A stretch of DNA of 6,606 nucleotides from CAVOBC01 sp963693635 (GCA_963693635.1 CAVOBC010000275.1:1-6606), one strand, 5' to 3'; shown: positions 1 through 6,547, counted from the first letter of the stretch. Made by a program: numbers and translations. The notes: a model not told the origin generated them from the sequence alone.

Positions 1-906
1 GTGATGCTGGTTCTGGGATCCGGGACCTACGCCCGATTCGAGAAAGTCATGCTCGTGATGGTGATGAGCTTCACGTTCGCGACCCTCGTGAGCGCGGTGC
101 TGATGCAAACAACGGCGTATCACGCGTCGCCAGCAGACCTTGTGTCCGGCTTGCAGTTCGATTTCCCGATGGAACACGCTGCGCTTGCGATCGCCATGTA
201 CGGTGCGACAGGCGTCGCGGCCAGTGAGGTCTCGGCATACACCTACTGGTGCGTCGAGAAGGGCTATCCAAGCTTCATCGGCGGCGATCACGATGATCCG
301 GGCTGGACGGCGCGAGCGAAGGGCTGGATCAAGGTGGTACAGACGGATGTTTGGGTGACCCTCGCTATTCTCACCGTCGCGACGTTGTCGTTCTACGTGC
401 TCGGCGCCGGTGTGCTCCACCGGCTTGGCGTACAGCCTCAGGGCACAGAGACCATCAATGTGCTATCGGCGATGTACACGACGACCCTTGGCCCGTGGTC
501 ATACTGGCTGTTCAGCTTCGGTGCCTTCTGCATCCTGTTCTCAACGGTGCTTTCCGGCATCGGCGGCGGCTCCCGCTCGTTCCCGGACCTGCTGGTCACT
601 TTTGGCTTCATCGACCGCGGCGATCTCGCACTGCGCAAGAAGTGGATCAAGGGCTACATCATCGCGATGCCGATCATCAGTACGGTGATCTATCTTTCGT
701 ACCAGCAGCCCATCACCCTTGTCATCTTCGGCGCGACCTTTGGTGCGTTCATGTTACCTGTGCAGAGCTACATGACCTTGCATCTGCAGGCGAAACGCAT
801 GGATGCCCGGGTGAAGCCGCGGGCGTGGGTCACCTGGGCAATTGGGGTGATCTTCGTGATCCAGGCAGCGCTGTCTGCCTTCATCATCTACAACCTGCTG
901 TTCTGA
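1..906 (+). CDS. Nramp-superfamily divalent metal transporter-like protein, 3' part (5' truncated by window)
   Basis: The frame is open from base 1 and ends at TGA 904-906, leaving 301 visible codons. Nramp proteins usually exceed 400 residues, so the true start and TM1 (site of the family's DPGN motif) lie upstream; the GTG at base 1 is probably internal. What remains is a polytopic inner-membrane protein with hydrophobic helices near visible residues 17-36, 58-80, 115-138, 165-188, 217-234, 238-256 and 276-300. The segment GTYARFEKVMLVMVMSF resembles Nramp TM4-TM5 (Y..LE+V), and the TM6 region is GATGVAASEVSAYTYW. By family knowledge the role would be metal-ion uptake, often with proton coupling. 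However, canonical TM6 has a MPH(N) metal-binding motif and here those positions read VAAS, so classical Mn/Fe transport is doubtful. This looks like a divergent branch conserving EVSAYTYWCVEKGY. It converges on the PQQ dehydrogenase gene. Family assignment is fairly confident; substrate is unknown. Confidence 0.75.
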   Translation: MMLVLGSGTYARFEKVMLVMVMSFTFATLVSAVLMQTTAYHASPADLVSGLQFDFPMEHAALAIAMYGATGVAASEVSAYTYWCVEKGYPSFIGGDHDDPGWTARAKGWIKVVQTDVWVTLAILTVATLSFYVLGAGVLHRLGVQPQGTETINVLSAMYTTTLGPWSYWLFSFGAFCILFSTVLSGIGGGSRSFPDLLVTFGFIDRGDLALRKKWIKGYIIAMPIISTVIYLSYQQPITLVIFGATFGAFMLPVQSYMTLHLQAKRMDARVKPRAWVTWAIGVIFVIQAALSAFIIYNLLF

Positions 907-934
907 CAGTGGGGCGTGAGGCCCCACTGTCAGA
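902..934. terminator. Bidirectional hairpin between convergent genes
   Basis: A perfect 14-bp inverted repeat: left arm TCTGACAGTGGGGC (902-915), 5-nt loop GTGAG, right arm GCCCCACTGTCAGA (921-934). The left arm contains the stop codon of the transporter gene (904-906), and the right arm ends 8 bases before the last base (943) of the opposing dehydrogenase gene. The stem is GC-rich and strong in both transcripts, and G-U pairs could extend it by two on the + transcript. No T-tract follows on either strand, so it is not a textbook intrinsic terminator. It may act as a U-tract-less terminator, a 3'-end stabilising structure, or a block to convergent read-through. Confidence 0.65.
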
Positions 935-942
935 GTTGAGCA

Positions 943-3159
943 TTACTGCAGCCAGGTCAGCCTTGCCGCGTCCTGATTGCCAAGTGCGACTTCTCTGTCC
1001 TCGTGGGAGCGGGCAATGAGGTAGCTGTGGATGCGTGACGTGTCCTCGGTTGTCAGAGCGTCTGCGAACGATGCCATGCCACTTTCCTTCATCAGTCCTT
1101 CAAGCACGATCTTGTCGAAGTTGGTGTGGCTGCCCTCGCCCATGCGGCGCAGGTCAGCGATGACGCCGCCGGAGCGCGCGATCAGGCCATGGCAGGGTGC
1201 GCAATAGTTGTGGTACAGCACTTCACCGCGCGCGATGTCCTCGTCTGTTGCATCGGTCAGTTGTTGCGCCGGGATCGTGAGATCGCGCACCGAAGGCGAC
1301 GGCAGGGCTTCTTTGCCGCCCAGATTGAACACAAGCAGGCGACCGGTGTTGCTGTGAACGTACGAGGCGGGCTTGGCCACGGGGTCCATCGCTTCGCCAG
1401 AGAAGAGGTCGCCGCCGCCGGTGCCGGTCAGGATGGACACGTACTGAACACCGTCAATTTGATAGCTGATCGGTGGCGCGAGCATGGAAACGTAGGTGTT
1501 GAACTCCCATACCGGGTTGCCATCATCCTTGTCATACGCCACAAACATACCGAGGGCGTTGCCGTGGAATACGAGACCGCCTTCGGTCGCCAGCACACCG
1601 CCATTCCAGTAGTGCGGAAACTCAACGGTCCACAGATCGTCACCGGTTAGCGGGTTGAATGCTTTCAGGTAACCCTTCACCGTCGGCTGTGCGGCAACGT
1701 TCTCGAGGAAGAGCTGCGCGATCTGGCCTAACTCGATCCCGAGATTCATCCGTCCCGGGTTGCGCTTATATAGTCCTGTTTTCTGGAACTCATCGGACAT
1801 GCCATAGATCAGGGGATTGTCCTGCGCGGGCAGATACATGATCCCCGCCTTTGCGTCGTATGACATTGCCTGCCAATTGTGGGCCCCGAGCGGCCCTGGC
1901 AGAATCCACTGTGCCTTGCCCGAGTAGTCGAGTTCAGGGTTCTCCACCGGCCGCCCGGTCTCCATATCCACATGTGACGCCCACGTCACGGTTGCGAATG
2001 GATGGGCGCGAAGGAGTTCGCCGTCCCTGCGATCAAGGACGTAGAAAAAGCCATTCTTGGGTGCCTGCATGAGCACCTTGCGCATCTCGCCGTCAACCTC
2101 AAGGTCGGCCAGGGTCATGTCCTGTACGGCCGTGTAATCCCAGTTGTCGCCCGGCGTTGTCTGGTAGTGCCATTTACGCTTGCCGGTGTTTGCATCCAAC
2201 GCCACGATGGATGACAGGAACAGATTGTCCCCGCCACCGGGGGAGCGAATCTCCCGCGTCCACGGCGAACCATTGCCGACGCCGAGATACACCTGATCAA
2301 AGTCGGGGTCATAGACGATTGAGTTCCACACGGTGCCGCCGCCACCAAACTCCCAGTAATTGCCGCCCTTCCAGGTCTTGGCCGCGAGTTCCATGGACTC
2401 GTTCTCAAAGCCTTTGGCGGGATCGCCCGGGACTGTGAAAAATCGCCAGATCTGCTCGCCATTGTTCGCGTCATACGCAGTGACATAGCCGCGAACGCCG
2501 AATTCCGCGCCGCCGTTGCCAATGAACACCTTGCCGCCCGCGACCCGCGGCGCGCCTGTGATCGTGTAGGCGCGCTCGCGATCAATGATGGTGTCGATCT
2601 CCCAGTCTCTGGCACCGGTCTCCGCGTTGAGCGCAATTAACCTGCCATCTAGACTGGCGACGTAGACCCGGCCCCCGTAGACGGCAACCCCACGGTTGAC
2701 GACATCACAGCAGGCGCGTCGCGCCCACTCACGCGGAACTTTTGGATCGTAAGTCCAGACTTCCTCGCCACTGTCGGCGCGGATCGCGTGCACGCGGCTC
2801 CAGGTGCTGGTGAAGAACATGATGCCGTCGACCACGATGGGCGTCGACTCGAGAGCCCGGTTCGTGCCGAGGTCCTTGTACCAGGCAAGGCCGAGATCGC
2901 TGACGGTTTCCCGATTAATCTGCGCAAGTGGTGAGAAACGCTGCTCTTCGTAGGTGCGCCCGTGGGCAAGCCAATTGCCGGGCTCCGAGTCGGCGTTCAC
3001 GATGCGGGCATCGTCGATCAAGCCGATGCTCGACGCAGATTGCTCCATTGCGGGCTCGCTGCTCGGTGGTACCGGTGCCGGCGCGTCGTCTCCTGTGAAA
3101 AACACGAAGTACCCGCCAACCGCGAGAATGAGGACGATGACGATGATTCTGATGGCCAT
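943..3159 (-). CDS. PQQ-dependent quinohemoprotein alcohol dehydrogenase (PQQ propeller plus cytochrome c domain)
   Basis: A 738-residue protein of the methanol/ethanol-type PQQ dehydrogenases, the usual size for type II quinohemoproteins. In this family an alcohol is oxidised in the periplasm and electrons pass from PQQ to the protein's own heme c and then to an external acceptor. The N-terminus (R4, hydrophobic 5-21, no clear AxA site) is a signal or an uncleaved membrane anchor, followed by a Pro/Ser/Glu linker to about residue 45. The propeller spans about 60-615. Its vicinal Cys150-Cys151 (RRACCDVV) matches the disulfide over PQQ. Expected metal ligands are E219 (GGAEFGVRG), N279 (GTVWNS) and catalytic D341 (NWDYTA); K368 (APKNGFFYVLD) and N428-W429 are also family positions. 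The C-terminal cytochrome has CAPCH at 653-657 and likely axial M695 (SGMASF). Residue 343, two after the catalytic Asp, is Thr rather than the Asp typical of lanthanide enzymes, suggesting Ca2+. Substrate cannot be read from sequence. No pqq genes are nearby. Confidence 0.92.
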   Translation of the reverse strand: MAIRIIVIVLILAVGGYFVFFTGDDAPAPVPPSSEPAMEQSASSIGLIDDARIVNADSEPGNWLAHGRTYEEQRFSPLAQINRETVSDLGLAWYKDLGTNRALESTPIVVDGIMFFTSTWSRVHAIRADSGEEVWTYDPKVPREWARRACCDVVNRGVAVYGGRVYVASLDGRLIALNAETGARDWEIDTIIDRERAYTITGAPRVAGGKVFIGNGGAEFGVRGYVTAYDANNGEQIWRFFTVPGDPAKGFENESMELAAKTWKGGNYWEFGGGGTVWNSIVYDPDFDQVYLGVGNGSPWTREIRSPGGGDNLFLSSIVALDANTGKRKWHYQTTPGDNWDYTAVQDMTLADLEVDGEMRKVLMQAPKNGFFYVLDRRDGELLRAHPFATVTWASHVDMETGRPVENPELDYSGKAQWILPGPLGAHNWQAMSYDAKAGIMYLPAQDNPLIYGMSDEFQKTGLYKRNPGRMNLGIELGQIAQLFLENVAAQPTVKGYLKAFNPLTGDDLWTVEFPHYWNGGVLATEGGLVFHGNALGMFVAYDKDDGNPVWEFNTYVSMLAPPISYQIDGVQYVSILTGTGGGDLFSGEAMDPVAKPASYVHSNTGRLLVFNLGGKEALPSPSVRDLTIPAQQLTDATDEDIARGEVLYHNYCAPCHGLIARSGGVIADLRRMGEGSHTNFDKIVLEGLMKESGMASFADALTTEDTSRIHSYLIARSHEDREVALGNQDAARLTWLQ

Positions 3160-3196
3160 GCCTGACTACCTGATTTGTTCTTATTCTGGGCGAGGA

Positions 3197-3225
3197 ACTA
3201 TACGCTGCCGGCGTGGCGATTCCAC
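3197..3225 (-). promoter_or_regulatory. Candidate sigma70-type promoter of the PQQ dehydrogenase gene
   Basis: Reading the minus strand, GTGGAA (3225-3220) is followed after exactly 17 nt by TATAGT (3202-3197). The -10 box matches consensus at 5 of 6 positions, the -35 at only 3 of 6. Transcription would begin near 3190, giving a leader of about 30 nt before the ATG at 3159. The only Shine-Dalgarno-like sequence in that leader is a weak TCAGGT about 10 nt before the ATG. Confidence 0.45.
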
Positions 3226-3287
3226 CCTCGGTTCGTGCGGCGCATTGGGCGACGGTGGGCGCACATGGGGCAGTTGTGAGTGATCGA

Positions 3288-3316
3288 TTTTTTCATTGGA
3301 ATTTCCGGGTTACACT
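3288..3316 (+). promoter_or_regulatory. Candidate promoter of the three-gene channel operon, possibly giving a leaderless mRNA
   Basis: TACACT at 3311-3316 (4 of 6 to the -10 consensus, in the context GGTTACACT) lies 8 nt before the ATG at 3325. A T-run (TTTTTTCA from 3288) occupies the -35 position at about 17 nt spacing but is a poor -35 match. The short discriminator GCGCCGCT places transcription start at or next to the ATG. No Shine-Dalgarno sequence is visible between this box and the ATG. A GC-rich discriminator is typical of stringently controlled promoters; any such control here is inference. Confidence 0.4.
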
Positions 3317-3324
3317 GCGCCGCT

Positions 3325-4056
3325 ATGCGTGATTTCAAAGACAATTATCTGTTCCTTCAATGCGTGATTCTCATCGGCGTCATTGGATTTTCTCTGGTCA
3401 TCGCCGGGTGGCTGGGCCTGCTTGAACGCGTGCTTGCGGCGGATCGCAGCTACCTGTCCCCGATCATCCTGCTGATCTATGGGCTCGCGAGCGGCCAGTG
3501 GTTGGTCCGCGCCTGGCAGCTAGGCGCCGAGCGGCGAGAGCTTGTCGCCCAGACCGGTGCGGCGCCGTCTGTGGCGGATATCGAGACGCTGGTGGGTCGA
3601 CTCTATGCGCAATCCGGGTCGCTCACATCACGCAGCACATCAAAGCTGATCGAAACTGTCGGGGACGAGCTGATGAATCGGCATGCGCTTGGCCACTTCG
3701 CCAGCGATGCACTGTTGCGGCTGGGCCTGCTTGGTACCATCGTTGGATTCATCCTGATGTTGTTGCCCCTTGCTTCGATCCAGGAGTTCGATACCGCGAT
3801 CATGCAGCAACTGCTGGCATCCATGAGTGGCGGTATGGCCGTCGCTCTGTACACGACGCTTGCCGGTCTCGTTACGAGCACGCTGCTGCGATTTCAGTAT
3901 CACTTGCTCGACAGTTGCGTAGCGGCGGTCGTCACCGGACTGGCGCATGTTGCTGAGCGCGGCGTGGCTGCAGACGACGGTCTCTCGACAGCTTCGGGCA
4001 CGGGCGAAGGCGCCTCATCTGCGCCCACCGGCGCCGCGGACTCGAATGCGGCATAG
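3325..4056 (+). CDS. MotA/TolQ/ExbB-family proton-channel subunit
   Basis: A 243-residue inner-membrane protein with hydrophobic helices near 9-30, 43-63, 131-150 and 168-188, a four-helix layout like MotA rather than three-helix ExbB/TolQ. The family signature is in the last two helices: LGLLGTIVGFI (133-143) and GGMAVALYTTLAGLV (169-183), with T177/T178 at the position of the conserved pore threonines. Residues 64-130 form a cytoplasmic loop and 190-243 a cytoplasmic tail ending in a low-complexity Ser/Gly/Ala stretch. By family, pentamers of such proteins conduct H+ or Na+ around a dimer of an ExbD/MotB-type partner, and the next gene fits that role. I chose ATG 3325; an in-frame GTG at 3280 would add 15 residues but would put the promoter-like TACACT inside the gene. 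Its end overlaps the next gene by 11 nt. It is too short for ZorA or a typical MotA. What it powers is unknown. Confidence 0.82.
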   Translation: MRDFKDNYLFLQCVILIGVIGFSLVIAGWLGLLERVLAADRSYLSPIILLIYGLASGQWLVRAWQLGAERRELVAQTGAAPSVADIETLVGRLYAQSGSLTSRSTSKLIETVGDELMNRHALGHFASDALLRLGLLGTIVGFILMLLPLASIQEFDTAIMQQLLASMSGGMAVALYTTLAGLVTSTLLRFQYHLLDSCVAAVVTGLAHVAERGVAADDGLSTASGTGEGASSAPTGAADSNAA

Positions 4057-4657
4057 GATTTTCTCGGACCCGGACTCCGGCGACGCGTTTACCGATCTGC
4101 TCTTCAATGCGCTGCTTGGCTTTGCATTCATGTTCGTCATCGCCTTCATGCTCATCAGTGATCCGGAGAACAAGGGCAACGTTGACGCCAAGGCGGAGGT
4201 GCTGATCACCGTTCGCTGGGCAGATCGTCATCCGGACGATGTGGACACACTTGTTGAGGGCCCGCGTGGCAATGTCATCTGGTATCACAATCGTGACAGC
4301 GGGTTGATGCACCTCGACCGCGATGACCGGGGACTGTTGGCGGACCGAATTACGCTCGATGGCAAGCTGGTGTCTAACCCGATCAATCAGGAGACCGTCA
4401 CCGTCCGGGCACTGCAGGAAGGCGAATACGTCGTGAACCTGCTGCATTATCAGGCAAATTACTCCGTGCCGCTGCCGGTCACCGTCAAGGTAGAGAAGCT
4501 GAATCCAGAGGTTTCTCTCGTCTATTACGGCACCCGTGACCTGGCGGGCAAAGGCGACGAGCAGACGGCGGTGCGCTTTACGATAGATGCTGACGGCAAT
4601 GTTGCAGACACCAATGAGCGACCGAAGAAGCTCCTGACGCAGGCACTTGCGAAGTGA
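4046..4657 (+). CDS. ExbD/MotB-position single-TM protein with beta-rich extracytoplasmic domain
   Basis: Residues 1-14 are cytoplasmic, 15-37 form one membrane helix (FTDLLFNALLGFAFMFVIAF), and about 40-203 lie outside. D17 at the cytoplasmic end of the helix sits like the ion-carrying Asp of ExbD, TolR and MotB. The adjacent channel gene, overlapping by 11 nt, makes this the stator partner by inference. The outer domain has no visible OmpA peptidoglycan-binding region. Its pattern ITVRWADRHPDDVDTLVEGP, then GNVIWYHNRD, then GEYVVNLLHY recalls YfaP/DUF2135 or PPC-type beta sandwiches (W..D.DVD..V..P.G..V.Y), so binding of a ligand or envelope partner is possible but unproven. The ATG at 4046 is chosen because upstream in-frame codons run through the previous gene and give an unlikely Arg/Pro-rich extension. 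There is no strong Shine-Dalgarno, so translational coupling is likely. The role is fairly supported; the outer-domain family is tentative. Confidence 0.75.
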   Translation: MRHRIFSDPDSGDAFTDLLFNALLGFAFMFVIAFMLISDPENKGNVDAKAEVLITVRWADRHPDDVDTLVEGPRGNVIWYHNRDSGLMHLDRDDRGLLADRITLDGKLVSNPINQETVTVRALQEGEYVVNLLHYQANYSVPLPVTVKVEKLNPEVSLVYYGTRDLAGKGDEQTAVRFTIDADGNVADTNERPKKLLTQALAK

Positions 4658-5238
4658 CCGTTACCGGCCAGGTCCTGCTGTTGTCGCTCTCGTATGTCGT
4701 GGTTGCAGCGCTCCTGCTGCATCTCAACCTGACGAGTCCGCGCAGGCGCGCCGTCAAGTTCCTGGCGATTGTGATGGTGAGCGCCCTCTATCTCGGCGCC
4801 TGGTACGGCTGGCGTGGCATGAGTGGCTGGGCGTCCAGTGAGCCGGTGCCCGATGAATTCAGAGTGCTGTGGATAACGATCGATGAACCCGACAAGGCAA
4901 CGCGCAAACCGGGTGCCATCTTCTATTGGCTGCGCGCGCTCGATCAGGCGGGTTTGCCGATTGGCGAGCCCCGGGCCCATCGGGTGGCGTACTCGGAAGC
5001 AGCAGCGGTGGCCGCAGAGCAGGCGCTCGCAGCTATCGATGAGGGGCAATTGCTAAACGGGCGCACCAGCCGCAACCTGCTCAAAAAGAGTGATGAGCGT
5101 GTCGTCGGCGACTTGCCGGATGACGTTGGGGGCAGTGAGGGAGAGGGCGCGGATGGTCCGGTCAACCTGACCTTTCTGCGTGTGCCACCGCCGGATTTGC
5201 CGCCCAAAGTGGCGCCGGTGACCCACGTGCCTTACTAA
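4654..5238 (+). CDS. Two-TM membrane protein of unknown family, third gene of the channel operon
   Basis: A 194-residue protein starting at GTG 4654, whose GTGA overlaps the TGA stop of the preceding gene by 4 nt, a classic sign of coupled translation. Hydrophobic helices lie near 5-24 and 35-53. The loop between them carries RRR and K (30-35), so by the positive-inside rule both ends face the periplasm. The outer part has a compact region about 67-140 (FRVLWITIDEPDK, then GAIFYWLRALD, then GEPRAHR), an Ala-rich helix 114-130, an acidic Gly-rich linker 155-168 and a Pro-rich end (PPPDLPPK 178-185). I do not recognise the family. The Pro-rich end is far shorter than TonB's, and TonB has one TM, so this is not a clear TonB or TolA. 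Context suggests an accessory or effector subunit of the ion-driven complex. Confidence 0.7.
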   Translation: MTVTGQVLLLSLSYVVVAALLLHLNLTSPRRRAVKFLAIVMVSALYLGAWYGWRGMSGWASSEPVPDEFRVLWITIDEPDKATRKPGAIFYWLRALDQAGLPIGEPRAHRVAYSEAAAVAAEQALAAIDEGQLLNGRTSRNLLKKSDERVVGDLPDDVGGSEGEGADGPVNLTFLRVPPPDLPPKVAPVTHVPY

Positions 5239-5264
5239 GTGTCGGCGAGTCGCAACAGCGACAC
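5239..5264 (+). terminator. Weak hairpin just after the channel operon
   Basis: GTGTCG (5239-5244) and CGACAC (5259-5264) are complementary around a 14-nt loop, starting directly after the TAA stop. The stem is only 6 bp and no T-tract follows, so a terminator role is doubtful. It is recorded because no better end signal is visible before the next gene. Confidence 0.2.
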
Positions 5265-5323
5265 GCCGCAATTTAATCACCTGAGCGGGTCGCGCCGGGA
5301 TACAATCGCTGGCCGTCGTGCCC

Positions 5324-5364
5324 ACTGGCCAGTTTTGCGACGCTCTGCGTGAGCGCTCGAGAAT
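5324..5364 (+). promoter_or_regulatory. Palindromes and possible promoter upstream of the MDR gene
   Basis: This region holds a perfect 10-bp palindrome ACTGGCCAGT (5324-5333), a weak -35 TTGCGA (5335-5340), an 18-nt spacer containing the 8-bp palindrome GAGCGCTC (5351-5358), and a weak -10 GAGAAT (5359-5364). An alternative -10, TACAAT at 5301-5306, matches consensus well but lacks a recognisable -35. Palindromes flanking or inside a promoter spacer could be operator sites; palindromes this short also arise by chance. Confidence 0.25.
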
Positions 5365-5406
5365 TCGACTGTAGCGTGGGACACACATTTCCTTTTGGGC
5401 CATTTC

Positions 5407-5412
5407 AGGAGA
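5407..5412 (+). promoter_or_regulatory. Ribosome binding site that decides a TTG start
   Basis: AGGAGA lies 7 nt upstream of TTG 5420-5422. The first in-frame ATG (5432) would be 19 nt away, too far for normal initiation, so TTG is the better start. Confidence 0.7.
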
Positions 5413-5419
5413 CATACCC

Positions 5420-6547
5420 TTGGCAGACACGATGAGAGCATTGAGATCCACGATTACCGACGCCGGCAAGCTTGAGTTGACGGTCGTAGACGTCGCGAGG
5501 CCAGAACCCGGCCCGGGTGATGTCCTGATCGAGGTCGGTGCATCACCGATCAATCCATCTGACCTGGGATCATTCTTTGGCCCCGCCGATATGTCGACCG
5601 CAACGTCAGTTGGCACGCCAGAGAGCCCGATGGTGGTCGCAGATGTCCCGGCCAACATGATGCGCATGGCAGGACCGCGCGTCGGCAAAGCGCTCGCGAT
5701 CGGCAACGAAGGCGCTGGCACGGTGGTCGCGGCGGGGGCCGATGCGGCAGCGCAAGCATTGATGGGCAAGATCGTTGCTGTCATCGGTGGTGGCATGTAC
5801 TCGCAGTACAAAGTCGCGCCGGCAGATCAGTGTCTGGTGCTGCCCGATGGCATCACGGCCGAAGAGGCGGCCTCGTGTTTCGTCAATCCGCTCACGGTAC
5901 TTGGCATGGTCGAGACGATGCGACTCGAAGGCCACAGTGCAATCGTGCATACGGCTGCCGCGTCTAATCTGGGTCAGATGCTGCAAAAGGTCTGCGTTAA
6001 TGAAGGCGTTGCCCTCGTCAACATCGTACGCCGTCAGGAGCATGTCGAACTGCTGCGCGGGCTTGGCGCGACTCACGTCGTCGATTCCAGCAAAGACTCG
6101 TTCATGGCCGATCTGATCGATGCGTGCGCGGAGACCGGTGCGACAGTCGGCTTCGATGCAACCGGTGGTGGCTCGCTGGGAGGCAACATCCTCACCGCGA
6201 TGGAGGTTGCGTTGACGCGTAAGGGCAGCGGCATGAGCGCCTATGGATCGACCACCCACAAGCAGGTCTACCTGTACGGTGGGTTGGATCGCACGCCGAC
6301 AACGTTCACTCGCAGCTTTGGTATGGCCTGGGGCATGGGTGGTTGGTTGCTGCCGCCATTTCTGGCACGTGTCGGTGCTGAAAAAGCACAGGAATTGCGC
6401 GAGAAAGTTGCGAGCGAGATCAAGACGACCTTCGTAAGCGGCTACTCGGCACGGGTCTCGCTTGATGATGCGTTGTCGCTTGAGTCGATCGCGCACTTTG
6501 GGCGCATGGCGACGGGTGAGAAGTTTCTGGTGTGCCCCTCGCTTTAG
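5420..6547 (+). CDS. Zinc-less medium-chain dehydrogenase/reductase (quinone-oxidoreductase-like)
   Basis: A 375-residue cytoplasmic MDR-superfamily oxidoreductase, expected to use NAD(P)H on a quinone, enone or enoyl-type substrate. The GroES-like N-terminal domain shows PGPGDVLIEVGASPINPSDLG (begins at residue 30) and GNEGAGTVVAAG (95-106), family hallmarks. The catalytic zinc ligands of alcohol dehydrogenases are absent: the position after GASPIN is P-S-D rather than C or H, and there is no structural-zinc four-Cys lobe. The Rossmann part begins near IVHTAAASNLGQML (175-188), where the usual A..GGVG loop reads AAASNLG, followed by GATHVVDSS (216-224) and GFDATGGG (244-251). A long Ser/Met/Pro-rich stretch (54-93) makes it longer than typical quinone oxidoreductases of about 325 residues. 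TTG is the start, supported by AGGAGA. It stands alone after the channel operon. The physiological substrate is not inferable. Confidence 0.85.
   Translation: MADTMRALRSTITDAGKLELTVVDVARPEPGPGDVLIEVGASPINPSDLGSFFGPADMSTATSVGTPESPMVVADVPANMMRMAGPRVGKALAIGNEGAGTVVAAGADAAAQALMGKIVAVIGGGMYSQYKVAPADQCLVLPDGITAEEAASCFVNPLTVLGMVETMRLEGHSAIVHTAAASNLGQMLQKVCVNEGVALVNIVRRQEHVELLRGLGATHVVDSSKDSFMADLIDACAETGATVGFDATGGGSLGGNILTAMEVALTRKGSGMSAYGSTTHKQVYLYGGLDRTPTTFTRSFGMAWGMGGWLLPPFLARVGAEKAQELREKVASEIKTTFVSGYSARVSLDDALSLESIAHFGRMATGEKFLVCPSL

Noticed and set aside
1126..1650. Plus-strand open frame inside the PQQ dehydrogenase gene
   Set aside because: The antisense frame encodes conserved propeller and CAPCH heme motifs; the plus frame has no features of a real protein.
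3947..4045. N-terminal extension of the ExbD-like protein to an upstream ATG at 3947
   Set aside because: It would overlap the channel gene by 110 nt and add an Arg/Pro/Ala-rich segment with no family resemblance; ATG 4046 gives the short cytoplasmic N-terminus expected of the family.
3325..5238. Zorya-type anti-phage defence (ZorA/ZorB)
   Set aside because: The channel protein lacks ZorA's long cytoplasmic coiled-coil tail, the partner lacks an OmpA-like domain, and no ZorC/D/E helicase or nuclease gene is adjacent.
4654..5238. TonB or TolA as third component of an Exb/Tol system
   Set aside because: The protein has two membrane helices, a very short Pro-rich stretch at its end, and no C-terminal TonB/TolA domain after it.
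5053..5811. Minus-strand open frame of 252 codons
   Set aside because: It overlaps the ends of two well-supported plus-strand genes and the regulatory gap between them, and has low-complexity composition without recognisable domains.
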